Assembly: GCA_041665065.1 (NCBI GenBank)
Contig: JBAYJM010000003.1
Span: 1-64,000 of the forward strand
Direction of reading: 5' to 3'
Origin: JBAYJM01 sp041665065
GTDB taxonomy: Bacteria > Patescibacteriota > Patescibacteriia > 2-01-FULL-39-33
DNA: 64,000 nucleotides
The translations under genes and the position numbers were made by a program. The notes below the pieces were generated by a model. It was not told where the DNA came from. It saw only the letters and a program-made list of their open reading frames with translations, and ran no database searches. Below, piece by piece: positions 16,392 through 25,103 of this stretch (within the stretch, counting starts at the first letter, position 1; the number at the start of each line of letters is the position of its first letter).

Positions 16392-16420
16392 ATAGTAGCA
16401 ACCGCAAACAAGCATGTCAA
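16392..16420 (-). promoter_or_regulatory. Promoter of the Rrf2/Fe-S/rml operon
   Basis: On the minus strand TTGACA (16415-16420), 17-bp spacer, TACTAT (16392-16397). It abuts the end of the C39-like gene at 16425. Confidence 0.7.
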
Positions 16421-16424
16421 GTCC

Positions 16425-17243
16425 CTATTTACTGACAATAATCATAATTCTCTGCCCCAAAGCCATTTCCTGGTCGGTCATCCCGCCTTCAGCTAACTGA
16501 TGGTTCCAATCGTGAACGGAATTTATTAATTTTTCAAAATCATAACGCCAGCCATTTCCCTTGCGCGTACCGGGATCATTAGTTATAAACTGAGACCCAC
16601 TATAGCCCTTGATTACCAACATATGATAAATCGGACCGGGTTGTTTGAAATTAGGGTTGCCTAATTCTCTTCCGGCCGCCGGCACAATAATCAAATTTCC
16701 TTTTGATAATTCATATTTAATGCGATCAACAGAAACATCGGTGGTAAGTTTGGCATTTAAGCCAAAGTATTCTTTTAAAATAATTTGGGTCTCTTCTGCA
16801 GTAAGATCAACGCCAAAACTCCTTTCCTTCTGCCACCCAATAAGGCCTTGAATCTCTTGCTCCATTATGGTTTCGTCAAGATTTTCTTTATGAAAATATT
16901 TCGCAGCCATAATCATTGATGCTTCCTCGCAAGACTCTTCATGCAACTCGTCCCAATTTGCAAATGGTGCCTGCTGGGCAAAAGCAACCCTTAATTCAAA
17001 ACTTGTGGGAATTAAAACAGTGACCTTTTCTGTTGTCGTTGCCTTGATAGGATGGTCCTTGACGGAAATTGTAGATGTTACGGAAGAGGTGGATATGAAT
17101 CTGTCATCGGTTGAGGTTTTATAATCGCTAATAGCATCTCCATTAACCTCAATCTTTAATGCTTGCTTGCTGGTACACGCGGATATCAATGGCAAACATA
17201 AAACAAGTAACGATATTAAAATTAAATATTTGAATTTGATCAT
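16425..17243 (-). CDS. C39-like peptidase lipoprotein
   Basis: 272 residues. Signal peptide with lipobox ISAC (Cys23), a Ser/Thr-rich linker (DRFISTSSVTSTISV), then a papain-like C39_2 domain: catalytic Cys105 in HEESCEEASMIMAAKYF, His207 in GPIYHMLVIKGY and Asn/Asp in FITNDPGTRKG. It would be tethered outside the membrane and cleave peptides, or act as a non-processing C39 fold. A paralog lies at 36824-37612 with the same three motifs but a membrane anchor in place of a lipobox. It is 7 bases downstream of the lipoprotein at 17251. Confidence 0.82.
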   Translation of the reverse strand: MIKFKYLILISLLVLCLPLISACTSKQALKIEVNGDAISDYKTSTDDRFISTSSVTSTISVKDHPIKATTTEKVTVLIPTSFELRVAFAQQAPFANWDELHEESCEEASMIMAAKYFHKENLDETIMEQEIQGLIGWQKERSFGVDLTAEETQIILKEYFGLNAKLTTDVSVDRIKYELSKGNLIIVPAAGRELGNPNFKQPGPIYHMLVIKGYSGSQFITNDPGTRKGNGWRYDFEKLINSVHDWNHQLAEGGMTDQEMALGQRIMIIVSK

Positions 17244-17250
17244 TTTACTT

Positions 17251-17874
17251 TTAGCAAGGATTATTTTTTGTTTCTTGATTTATAACACTATCTGAAATTT
17301 TGCCGCCTATATTTTCAATAAGTCCGTTGTATGATTTTAGCGTACAGCATTGCCCGTCAATAAAATTATACTGATATTTTCCTCCGCTGGCTGGCTCAAG
17401 CTGTATGCCAAATATCTGTTTGATTTTCAAATATATTTCCAAATCAGATTTTAACTTATACTTATCTTTGACAAACTTTGCCAGACTTTGATTTCTTTTG
17501 ATCATGCCGCTTATTGCCTCATCGGGAACCGGCCCCGGCATGCCATAGCACGTTCCCGGTTTATATTTATCAACTAAATATAATTTAATTTGGAGGTTCT
17601 CCGGCATTAAATCATCTTGGGCAATATCGCTTTTTGTTGTAGATGATGCTTGCTCCGATGAAATAAGCGGATCCGGATAAAACTTTTTAACCTGCGCTTG
17701 TTTTGGCGTATTTTTATCCACTTTCGGCTGGCCTGAACTATTATTTGTTATATTCTGATTGGCTTCTTCTTTTTTACTGTTTATGGTTCCAGATGAAGTA
17801 TTATCAGCTAATGAACAAGCCGTCAAGGCCACGAGGGAAATTAGCACAAAAGACGTTAGAATTATTTTTTTCAT
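17251..17874 (-). CDS. Unknown lipoprotein
   Basis: 207 residues. A typical lipoprotein start (MKKIILTSFVLISLVALTAC, lipobox LTAC), then ~60 residues of low-complexity Asn/Ser/Lys, then a compact C-terminal domain with several cysteines (GTCYGMPGPVPDEA, DGQCCTLKSYNG, final NNPC) that could form disulfides. Not recognised. It shares a transcript with the C39-like lipoprotein downstream and may be its partner; that is inference from spacing. Confidence 0.7.
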   Translation of the reverse strand: MKKIILTSFVLISLVALTACSLADNTSSGTINSKKEEANQNITNNSSGQPKVDKNTPKQAQVKKFYPDPLISSEQASSTTKSDIAQDDLMPENLQIKLYLVDKYKPGTCYGMPGPVPDEAISGMIKRNQSLAKFVKDKYKLKSDLEIYLKIKQIFGIQLEPASGGKYQYNFIDGQCCTLKSYNGLIENIGGKISDSVINQETKNNPC

Positions 17875-17898
17875 AAAGATTTATTTTTGTTTTATTTT

Positions 17899-17907
17899 AT
17901 TATAACA
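17899..17907 (-). promoter_or_regulatory. Extended -10 promoter for the lipoprotein pair
   Basis: Minus-strand TGT-TATAAT, 24 bases before the ATG at 17874; no well-spaced -35 box. Confidence 0.45.
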
Positions 17908-17938
17908 TAAACCCAGTCTATCAAATAGAAAAAAGGCC

Positions 17939-17967
17939 TTGACATTTCGACCAAAATTGGTTAAAAT
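17939..17967 (+). promoter_or_regulatory. Promoter for rpmA
   Basis: TTGACA 17939-17944, 17-bp spacer, TAAAAT 17962-17967. The leader to rpmA is ~135 bases long and includes the palindromic repeat at 18057. Confidence 0.65.
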
Positions 17968-18056
17968 AATTTTATATGGGATTGTTGCAGCATTTCCAAT
18001 TTAAATAAATAAAGAACAAAAGATTCCCACGCATTTTCGCCAGAGCGAATTTCGAG

Positions 18057-18078
18057 CCTGCCTGTCCGGTAGGCAGGG
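18057..18078. repeat. CPR-type palindromic repeat (CCTGCCTG..CGGTAGGCAGG)
   Basis: CCTGCCT pairs with AGGCAGG around a CCGG-type centre; GATGAC follows. A second copy with small changes lies at 51931-51950. Translated in the reverse frame this repeat gives LPTGQAG, a string I recall as common in CPR protein predictions. REP-like element of unknown function. Confidence 0.75.
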
Positions 18079-18109
18079 ATGACATATAAGGGAAATAACT
18101 AATAATAAT

Positions 18110-18382
18110 ATGGCACATAAAAAAGCGGGCGGCAGTACCAGGCTGGGCCGAGATTCCAATGCCCAACGTCTTGGTATCAAGCTTTATGGCGGGGAGATCG
18201 CCAAGCCGGGAGCTATTATTGTACGCCAAAGAGGCACACGATATAAAGCAGGACTAAATACAAAAGTAGGAAAAGACGATACTATTTTTTCAACATCAAA
18301 AGGAATTGTCAGCTTCAATAAGAAAAAAATCAAAAAATTTACCGGAAAGTTAGAATACGCTCAAATTGTAAATGTAAAATAA
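18110..18382 (+). CDS. rpmA: Ribosomal protein L27 (bL27)
   Basis: 90 residues, full length. The N-terminal MAHKKAGGSTRLGRDSNAQR lies near the peptidyl-transferase centre in the ribosome. It has no cleavable extension of the kind seen in Firmicutes. It is usually next to rplU (L21), which is absent here; L27 stands alone with its own promoter and terminator. Confidence 0.97.
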   Translation: MAHKKAGGSTRLGRDSNAQRLGIKLYGGEIAKPGAIIVRQRGTRYKAGLNTKVGKDDTIFSTSKGIVSFNKKKIKKFTGKLEYAQIVNVK

Positions 18383-18389
18383 AGTTCTT

Positions 18390-18421
18390 AAAAATTCACT
18401 CCGATTTCGGAGTGAATTTTT
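18390..18421. terminator. Bidirectional terminator, rpmA / pyrG
   Basis: A 15-bp A/T-flanked stem AAAAATTCACTCCGA and its complement. It serves both converging genes. Confidence 0.88.
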
Positions 18422-18428
18422 ATTTACG

Positions 18429-20087
18429 TTAATTTTTAATTCCCGCTTTTATCAGCCCATAGAATAAAGGGTGTGGTTTTAGGGGCCTTGATTTAAACTC
18501 CGGATGAAATTGAACGCCAATAAAGAATGGGTGCTGATCCTTTGATAATTCTACAATTTCAACCAGCTCATTGTCAGGTGAAGTGCCTGAAATATTTAAC
18601 CCTGCCTTTTCACAGACTTCGCGGTAGTCATTATTAAATTCATACCTGTGCCTATGTCTTTCAGAAATTCCAAGCGTTTCATACAGTTCATAAGCCAGCG
18701 CTCCCTCTCTTAAAATACAAGGGTAAGCCCCCAAACGCATCGTATTGCCATATTGTTTTTTAAAAAGTTTTTCAGCTTGCTCGGGAATGATGTGGATTAT
18801 CGGATTTGAAGTATCTGGATTAATTTCAGTCGTGTGCGCATCAGCCAAATTCAAAACGTTCCTGGCAAATTCAATTGTGGCCAATTGCATACCATAACAA
18901 AGGCCCAAGTATGGAATTTTATTTTCCCGTGCAAATTTAATGGCTGAAATTTTTCCCTCTATTCCCCTACTACCAAAACCGCCCGGCACCACCAAACAAT
19001 CAAACTGCATTAATTCATTTATTTTCTCCGGTTCTTTTTCATAAATGTCGCTATTTATCCATTCAATTTGAGGCTTGCGAGAATTGTGCCAAGCTGCGAA
19101 CTTCAAACTTTCAATTACTGAAATGTAGGCGTCGGATAAAATAAAATCTCCACTTTCAAAATACTTGCCGATTATTCCGATTTTAACTTCTTGACTGCAT
19201 GACTGAGATTTTGCCACAAAATCGCGCCACTCCTGCAAATCCTGCTGCTTGGGCTCCAATTTTAATTTCTTTAAGATCTTTTCTGATAAATTTTCTTTTT
19301 CAAAATTTATCGGCACTTGATATACGCTCTCAACATCCGGCGCTGAAATAATATTTTCCTTTGGCACGCTGCAAAACAAAGCCAGCTTTTCTTTTCTTGG
19401 CTCATCAAGCGGAAATGAAGATCTGCCCAATATAAAATCCGGCTGAATTCCCGCCGCATTTAACTCTCTTGCCGCAGCTTGCGTCGGCTTAGTTTTCATT
19501 TCGCCGATTTTTGAAGGTATCGGCAAATAACTGACCAAGACAAAAGCCACATCATCAGGATTTTCCAAATGCATCATCCTGGCGGCTTCTAAAAATAAAA
19601 TATTTTGATATTCACCAGCAGTTCCGCCGACTTCAATTATTGTAATATCAGCATCCGCTTTTTCAGTAGCTTTTTTAATCCTATCAATGACTTCATATGG
19701 TACATGAGGGACAACCTCAACGCATTTTCCGCCATATTCCAAATTCCTCTCCCTGTTAATTACCGACTGATACACCCTGCCCGTAGTCATGTAATTATCT
19801 CTTAAAATATTATTATCCAAGAACCTTTCATAATTACCAATATCCTGATCTGTCTCATCTCCGTCCTCGGTGACAAAAACTTCTCCATGCTCAACCGGAT
19901 TCATGGTTCCGGCATCAACATTGACATAGGGGTCAATTTTAATGTTTGTAATCCTAAAGCCCCTGCCTTGCAAAATTTTTCCGATTGAAGCCGAGGCAAT
20001 TCCCTTTCCCACTCCTGACATCACGCCGCCAATAATAAAAATGTACTTTCTTTTTTTGCCAATTATGGCAAATTTTTCACTTTCCAT
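18429..20087 (-). CDS. pyrG: CTP synthase
   Basis: 552 residues from ATG 20087, preceded by GGGAAGGTGAC; an upstream ATG at 20129 adds 14 unconserved residues. Synthetase domain: YIFIIGGVMSGVGKGIASAS (P-loop), KIDPYVNVDAGTMNPVEHGE and GGTAGEYQN. Glutaminase domain: YLGLCYGMQLATIEFARN with the nucleophile Cys, and GVQFHPEFKSRPLKPHPLF with the His-Glu pair. It makes CTP from UTP with glutamine nitrogen. Transcribed alone. Confidence 0.97.
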   Translation of the reverse strand: MESEKFAIIGKKRKYIFIIGGVMSGVGKGIASASIGKILQGRGFRITNIKIDPYVNVDAGTMNPVEHGEVFVTEDGDETDQDIGNYERFLDNNILRDNYMTTGRVYQSVINRERNLEYGGKCVEVVPHVPYEVIDRIKKATEKADADITIIEVGGTAGEYQNILFLEAARMMHLENPDDVAFVLVSYLPIPSKIGEMKTKPTQAAARELNAAGIQPDFILGRSSFPLDEPRKEKLALFCSVPKENIISAPDVESVYQVPINFEKENLSEKILKKLKLEPKQQDLQEWRDFVAKSQSCSQEVKIGIIGKYFESGDFILSDAYISVIESLKFAAWHNSRKPQIEWINSDIYEKEPEKINELMQFDCLVVPGGFGSRGIEGKISAIKFARENKIPYLGLCYGMQLATIEFARNVLNLADAHTTEINPDTSNPIIHIIPEQAEKLFKKQYGNTMRLGAYPCILREGALAYELYETLGISERHRHRYEFNNDYREVCEKAGLNISGTSPDNELVEIVELSKDQHPFFIGVQFHPEFKSRPLKPHPLFYGLIKAGIKN

Positions 20088-20156
20088 AAAATTTGTCACC
20101 TTCCCTTGCCAAAGCCCATCCCCCGGCAAGAATTATTAATTAAATTATTGCAAAAG

Positions 20157-20185
20157 AAAAAATAGAGATTTTTTCTCTATTTTTT
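20157..20185 (-). terminator. Terminator of the ctp-rplI unit
   Basis: TAGAGA/TCTCTA stem flanked by six A and six T residues, about 20 bases after the rplI stop codon. It can act in both directions. Confidence 0.8.
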
Positions 20186-20205
20186 CGTTAGTAATGTAAA
20201 AACTT

Positions 20206-20649
20206 CTATTTTTCTACTACTGATATGCATATTTCTGTTTCTAGGCCATGATCTAAATTAATTTTAACCTTATAGTCGCCAAGCTCCTTGATTGGCTCGG
20301 GTAATATTATCTTTTCCTTATTTACTATAATTCCCTTTTCTTTTAAGCCTTCAAAAATTGATGACTTTGTAATTGACGCATACAAACGGCCGTAATTATT
20401 AATCTCTCCGCTTATTTCTAAAACCGTTGTATTTAACTTATTTGCTAATTTTTCAGTACTAATTAAATCCTTTTCTGCGTCTTTAATTTTTTTTATCTGC
20501 AACTGTTTTGTTAGATTAACGGCCTTAGGCGTTGCCACAGCAGCTAATTTATTTGGCATTAAATAATTCTTTGCATAACCGTCGGCAACCTCTTTTATGT
20601 CAGAGGCCTTTCCTAATCCTGATACATTTTTTAAAAGAATCACTTTCAT
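20206..20649 (-). CDS. rplI: Ribosomal protein L9 (bL9)
   Basis: 147 residues, full length: N-terminal MKVILLKNVSGLGKASDIKE and GYAKNYLMPNKLA (rRNA binding), a long connecting helix, and a C-terminal domain. Some CPR lineages are reported to lack L9, so its presence may help place this genome. It follows the S41 protease gene by 2 bases, an unusual partner; L9 usually sits with rpsF/rpsR. Confidence 0.95.
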   Translation of the reverse strand: MKVILLKNVSGLGKASDIKEVADGYAKNYLMPNKLAAVATPKAVNLTKQLQIKKIKDAEKDLISTEKLANKLNTTVLEISGEINNYGRLYASITKSSIFEGLKEKGIIVNKEKIILPEPIKELGDYKVKINLDHGLETEICISVVEK

Positions 20650-20651
20650 AA

Positions 20652-21923
20652 TTATTTGTTCAACTCTTGCAATGCCCTATCCAGTTGCGGATCCTTGTTT
20701 TGATTAAAATCTTCTTCTGTAAAATCAACCTTAATATCCGGCTCTATCCCTAACTGGTCTATTGATCGATTTTTGGGGGTAAACCACTTTGCAACCGTGA
20801 CCTTGACCGCAGATCCGTTGCTTAAAGTAATTAAATCCTGAACCGATCCCTTCCCAAATGTCTTTTCTCCAACTAATTTTGCCTTTCCATAGTCCTGTAA
20901 AGCGCCCGCAACAATTTCTGAAGCAGATGCACTTCCACCATCGACTAAAACCACCGTGGGCACATTTTGCAATTTAATCTGTTGCCCTGAAACATGCTTA
21001 ATTTCCGTGCCATCGCTTTTTCTTTCAATTACTGCGGTTTGTGGGCCAACCAGTTCACCCACCATATCAATTGCCGATTGCAGATAGCCGCCAGGATTAT
21101 TTCGCAAATCTATAATTAAACCCTTTGAGCTTTTAGTATTTATTTCGTTTAAAGCATTTTCAAAAAGAGAAATTGTATCGTCATTAAACTGACGGACTTT
21201 TAGATAGGCAATATCGCCCTTATATTCCAGGCTGACGCTTTTTACATTAATAGTCTCGCGAGTAATTGTAAAATCCGCTGGAGAATCAGTGCCCCTAAGA
21301 ATTGACAACGTTACTTTTGTACCCTTTGGACCCCTTATCAAACTCACTGCATCTGTTACTGTCATGTTTTGCGTGCTAGTGCCGTTAACTTTCAAAATAA
21401 TATCATTGGGCTTTAATCCAGCCTTAAATGCTGGGCTATCAGGCAAAGGAGACACAATTGTAACATTGTTATTTTTTATAGCTATTTCAGCCCCGATTCC
21501 CTCAAAATTACCTTGAAGATCCTGCTGAAAAGTTGAGTTGCCTTGAGGCGTAAAAAACACAGAATAAGGATCATTTAACGAATTGACAATGCCGGCTAAA
21601 GCGCCATAAAAAAGCTGGGTATCAGGAACACCCTTTACATAATAATTATCTTTTACCGCATTCCAAACCTCCCAGAACAAATTAAAATCCACGTCTTCAG
21701 TTAAATATGTGGGCAACTTGCCATTATCTACCAACAATGATCCGCTGGAAGTTTGACTGTTCGTGCTATTTATTGCTGATGCGCCCTTAATTGTGCCTTG
21801 ATTATTGGCGTTGAATATATTTGTTCCACCGGCAAAAACACCCCCGCTGAAAGCCAATATAATTAAAATAATCGCCAGCCAGAGCGATATCCGCGCCCTT
21901 AAATTAATTTTATTTTTATCCAT
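20652..21923 (-). CDS. C-terminal processing protease (S41, CtpA-like)
   Basis: 423 residues. One N-terminal membrane helix (SLWLAIILIILAFSGGVFAG), then a PDZ domain (GIGAEIAIKNNNVTIVSPL, AGLKPNDIILKVNG) and the S41 core: KGLIIDLRNNPGGYL, catalytic Ser in VDGGSASASEIVAGAL and Lys in GEKTFGKGSVQ. It works outside the membrane, trimming or degrading exported proteins. It has a back-to-back promoter with murA and shares its transcript with rplI. Confidence 0.95.
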   Translation of the reverse strand: MDKNKINLRARISLWLAIILIILAFSGGVFAGGTNIFNANNQGTIKGASAINSTNSQTSSGSLLVDNGKLPTYLTEDVDFNLFWEVWNAVKDNYYVKGVPDTQLFYGALAGIVNSLNDPYSVFFTPQGNSTFQQDLQGNFEGIGAEIAIKNNNVTIVSPLPDSPAFKAGLKPNDIILKVNGTSTQNMTVTDAVSLIRGPKGTKVTLSILRGTDSPADFTITRETINVKSVSLEYKGDIAYLKVRQFNDDTISLFENALNEINTKSSKGLIIDLRNNPGGYLQSAIDMVGELVGPQTAVIERKSDGTEIKHVSGQQIKLQNVPTVVLVDGGSASASEIVAGALQDYGKAKLVGEKTFGKGSVQDLITLSNGSAVKVTVAKWFTPKNRSIDQLGIEPDIKVDFTEEDFNQNKDPQLDRALQELNK

Positions 21924-21944
21924 AAGTTTTTAAATCATTTTTTG

Positions 21945-21973
21945 ATTATATCAGAAAAAAGAAAGAAAGCCAA
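21945..21973 (-). promoter_or_regulatory. Promoter of the ctp-rplI unit
   Basis: Minus-strand TTGGCT, 17-bp spacer, TATAAT. Its -35 box lies 1 base from the -35 box of the murA promoter. Confidence 0.65.
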
Positions 21974-21974
21974 A

Positions 21975-22004
21975 TTGACTAAAAATATCGATTATGAGTA
22001 TAAT
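21975..22004 (+). promoter_or_regulatory. Promoter of murA
   Basis: TTGACT 21975-21980, 18-bp spacer, TATAAT 21999-22004. Divergent from the ctp promoter with touching -35 boxes. Confidence 0.7.
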
Positions 22005-22012
22005 ATAGCCAG

Positions 22013-22032
22013 CTCAAATACAAATATTTGAG
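22013..22032 (+). other. 5'-leader hairpin of murA
   Basis: CTCAAATA (22013-22020) pairs with TATTTGAG (22025-22032), loop CAAA, starting 9 bases after the -10 box, so near the 5' end of the transcript. Operator or RNA 5' hairpin. Confidence 0.5.
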
Positions 22033-22078
22033 TCAATATTAACAATTATTATTATAGAAAACATTAACTTAAACAATA

Positions 22079-23332
22079 ATGGAAAAGTACCTAATTGAAG
22101 GAGGAAACAAATTGAGCGGAGAAATAAAAGTTGCTGGCGCCAAGAATGAGGCGCTTAAAATCCTAGCCGCATGCGTATTATCAGGTGAAGAATGCCAAAT
22201 TCACAACATGCCAAAAATTGAAGATATTTCCAGAATGATTGAAATTCTTGAAAGCATGGGTGCAGACATTAAATCCAATGGCTCCACATTAATAATTAAT
22301 TGCGGCAAAATTAATAGGCCAGAGCCTGATCCAAATTTGGTAAGAAAGTTAAGGGCATCAGTTATGTTTGCCGGTCCTCTATTGGCACGTTTTGGCAAGG
22401 TGAGCTTACCTCATCCCGGCGGATGCGTCATTGGCAAAAGACCAATTGATATGTTTCTGGCTGGATTTAAAGCATTGGGTGCTGAAGTAATTGAAGATGA
22501 AAATAGTTACACACTTAAGGCAGACAAATTAAGGGGTGCCAAAATCGTAATGCCCTGGGTAATGGTAACAGCCACGGAAAGCTTAATGATGACAGCCTGT
22601 TTAGCCGAGGGCACAACAACAATCGTTAATGCCGCCATGGAACCGGAAATTACTGCGCTGGCTGATTTCTTGAATTCGTGTGGGGCTAAAATATCAGGAG
22701 CCGGCACAACTCGCATCACAATTGAGGGGGTTGAAAAAATTAACGGAGGAAGTTGTACTGTCATTCCCGACAGAATTGAAGCTGGATCTTTTGTTATGAT
22801 GGGGCTCATTACAAATAGCAATATTAAAGTTACTGGATGCAACCCGAGTCATCTTGAAACGGTTATTGCCACACTTAAAAAGGCAGGTGCCGATTTAGAA
22901 ATTGGAGATGATTACATTATTACACTGCCAAGCAAACTAAAAGGAATAGAGCTTAAAACCCATGAATACCCGGGCTTCGTCACAGACTTACAAGCACCAT
23001 TTACAGTGCTCATGACTCAGGCCGATGGGATGAGCTTAATTCATGAAACTATCTATGACGGGCGCTTATTTTATACCGACAAACTAGTAACTATGGGCTC
23101 TCATATCATTATGTGCGACCCCCATAGAGTGATCATAAACGGTCCGACCCAATTATATGGACGAAAGCTTGAAAGTCCCGACATAAGGGCTGGAATGGCT
23201 TTGGTTTTAGCCGGTTTGGCAGCCAAAGGCAGTACTACCATTGAAAACATCTATCAAATAGAACGAGGTTATGAAAACGTGGTCGAGAGGCTAAAGGCTC
23301 TAGGAGCTAAAATAGAAAAAACTCAAGATTAG
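22079..23332 (+). CDS. murA: UDP-N-acetylglucosamine 1-carboxyvinyltransferase
   Basis: 417 residues, full length EPSP-synthase-type fold. N-terminal KLSGEIKVAGAKNEALKILA; the loop PHPGGCVIGKRPIDMF has the active-site Cys that fosfomycin attacks; LRASVMFAGPLLARFG and the final GYENVVERLKALGA are typical. It commits UDP-GlcNAc to peptidoglycan, showing that the cell makes its own wall precursors. The PEGA gene follows after 1 base. Confidence 0.97.
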   Translation: MEKYLIEGGNKLSGEIKVAGAKNEALKILAACVLSGEECQIHNMPKIEDISRMIEILESMGADIKSNGSTLIINCGKINRPEPDPNLVRKLRASVMFAGPLLARFGKVSLPHPGGCVIGKRPIDMFLAGFKALGAEVIEDENSYTLKADKLRGAKIVMPWVMVTATESLMMTACLAEGTTTIVNAAMEPEITALADFLNSCGAKISGAGTTRITIEGVEKINGGSCTVIPDRIEAGSFVMMGLITNSNIKVTGCNPSHLETVIATLKKAGADLEIGDDYIITLPSKLKGIELKTHEYPGFVTDLQAPFTVLMTQADGMSLIHETIYDGRLFYTDKLVTMGSHIIMCDPHRVIINGPTQLYGRKLESPDIRAGMALVLAGLAAKGSTTIENIYQIERGYENVVERLKALGAKIEKTQD

Positions 23333-23333
23333 T

Positions 23334-24644
23334 ATGAAATTAATATACAGGAGAATAACCTATTCTATTTTTATCCTAATTTTTTTAATTGCCACTCCGC
23401 TTATACTTCTTTATACTTCCGGCTATCGATATAACTTTGAAAAGGGTCGCGTACAAAAAACCGGCATTCTAATACTTAGCACAGTGCCACGCAAAGCAGA
23501 GATTTCTTTAAATGGAAAAGTAGTGGAAAACAAAACAACGCCGGCTGAAATTAAAAATGTTTTGCCTGGAGATTATGAAATCACCATAAACAAAGAAGGT
23601 TATCATCCTTGGAATAAAAAATTGCCGGTTTATGAAAATTCAACTACTTTTGCAGAAAAAATTATTTTGTGGAGAGATGATGAACCAAAAATTATTAAGG
23701 AGAATTCATCCAAATTGTGGTCTTATGCACCCGACAAACAGCAAATCGCATTAGTTGATGAAAAAAATGGCCTTTATATTTTTTCCTTAAATGACAGTTC
23801 ACTAAAGTATCTGGGAACAGCCGATAAAAATACCAATCAAATTATTTGGTCTCAAAACAACAAAAAAATAGCGCTTGCCAATGGTGAGGGGAAAGATAAG
23901 TTTTTTGACGTTTATGAACTAAGTGCTGCCGACCACAAATGGCAAACAATAAGCGGGTATGAGACAATTTCTTGGCCACTAAATGGCAATGAAGATTTTA
24001 TTTATGGCTTAAATAGCGAAGGCATCTGGAGCGTTAATTTGAAAAACAACTCAAAACAATTGCTAGCCGATAGAGAAGATATTGATGATTTTTTAATAGA
24101 CAGTGCATCATTATATCTAATAAGCAAAAAACAAATTATAAGACAGGACCTGAATAATCCCGCAAAAAAGCAAGCTATTGCTCAAACGGAAAGAACCGGA
24201 TATAAATTTTTAAGAGAAGAAAATAACAAGCTTATTTTGTCGGATAATCTGGGCAATATTGCGGTCATCGATAAAAATAACGCCTTTAAGCCGATTGAAA
24301 TTAATGCCAAAAATATTGAATGGCGCAATTCCAATATATTTTTGTATTATAATGATTTTGAAATTGCCATTGTTAATTTGGAGAAGGATAAAAAAACGAT
24401 TATCACCAGAGTAAGCCGGCAAATCAGCATGGCAATATGGCATGACCAAGGGAGAGACATCATCTATTCATCCGGCAATAATATTAATATAATAGAGATT
24501 GATGACAGAGAACTCAGAAATATAGTATCTCTCACTGATAATACAAGGGCAGATTTTTTGGCAACATCAGCAAATGGCAAAACTTTATATTTTTCCGGAG
24601 CGACAGATAACAAAAATGGAATTTTTAAATTAGAATTGCAGTAA
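23334..24644 (+). CDS. PEGA-domain membrane protein with propeller-like C-terminus
   Basis: 436 residues. One N-terminal helix (YSIFILIFLIATPLILLYTS, ~10-29), then a PEGA domain (~45-110: ILILSTVPRKAEISLNGK, LPGDYEITINKEGYHPWNKK), then ~300 residues with repeated short strands (LWSYAPDKQQIALVDEKNGL, NNKKIALANGEGKDKFFDV, GKTLYFSGA) that look like a beta propeller of the TolB/WD type. The protein faces outward. The family is common in CPR genomes and its function is unknown. It is cotranscribed with murA, which hints at a cell-wall role. Confidence 0.82.
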   Translation: MKLIYRRITYSIFILIFLIATPLILLYTSGYRYNFEKGRVQKTGILILSTVPRKAEISLNGKVVENKTTPAEIKNVLPGDYEITINKEGYHPWNKKLPVYENSTTFAEKIILWRDDEPKIIKENSSKLWSYAPDKQQIALVDEKNGLYIFSLNDSSLKYLGTADKNTNQIIWSQNNKKIALANGEGKDKFFDVYELSAADHKWQTISGYETISWPLNGNEDFIYGLNSEGIWSVNLKNNSKQLLADREDIDDFLIDSASLYLISKKQIIRQDLNNPAKKQAIAQTERTGYKFLREENNKLILSDNLGNIAVIDKNNAFKPIEINAKNIEWRNSNIFLYYNDFEIAIVNLEKDKKTIITRVSRQISMAIWHDQGRDIIYSSGNNINIIEIDDRELRNIVSLTDNTRADFLATSANGKTLYFSGATDNKNGIFKLELQ

Positions 24645-24657
24645 ATAAAGCTAAGAT

Positions 24658-24684
24658 AAAAAGCCGCATTATGCGGCTTTTTTT
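24658..24684 (+). terminator. Terminator, murA-PEGA unit
   Basis: AAAAAGCCGCA pairs with TGCGGCTTTTT, loop TTA. It can also serve the converging HIT gene. Confidence 0.88.
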
Positions 24685-25093
24685 ATAAATTTGATTTTAT
24701 CTTTTTTAAAACCTTTGTTATTTCTCCCTCATCATATTCAGACCCCTTCCAAAGTTCATGGCCGTCCCCCGGAAATCTAGGCATTATATGCCAATGAAAA
24801 TGATTTATTAATTGGCCAGCCAACTTTCCATTATTCAACCCTAAATTAAAATCACTAGCGTCAACCGCCTTAAGAATTATCGGGGTAATTATTTTTATCG
24901 TTTTTACAATTTTACAAGCCAGGTCCTCCGGTAATTCAATTATATTATTGGGATAATGCTGTTTAGGAATTACCAAAACATGACCAGGATTTACAGGCAT
25001 AATATCTAATATCGCCAATACATCATCATCCTCAAAAACCTTATAGCTTGGCAAATCACCTTTTACAATTTTACAAAATATACAGTCTTCCAT
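24683..25093 (-). CDS. HIT-family nucleotide hydrolase/transferase
   Basis: 136 residues from ATG 25093 (MEDCIFCKIVKGDLPSYKVF); upstream codons to 25156 read into tatD. CIFC starts a typical zinc site, and the histidine triad is HFHWHIMPR. HINT-type proteins hydrolyse AMP-linked substrates such as adenosine phosphoramidates. It lies 10 bases after tatD, the last gene of the metG run. Confidence 0.93.
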   Translation of the reverse strand: MEDCIFCKIVKGDLPSYKVFEDDDVLAILDIMPVNPGHVLVIPKQHYPNNIIELPEDLACKIVKTIKIITPIILKAVDASDFNLGLNNGKLAGQLINHFHWHIMPRFPGDGHELWKGSEYDEGEITKVLKKIKSNL

Positions 25094-25103
25094 ATTATTT
25101 TTA

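Noticed and set aside
17972..18229. Minus-strand 85-codon frame containing SLPTGQAGS
   Set aside because: It is the reverse reading of the palindromic repeat and of the 5' part of rpmA.
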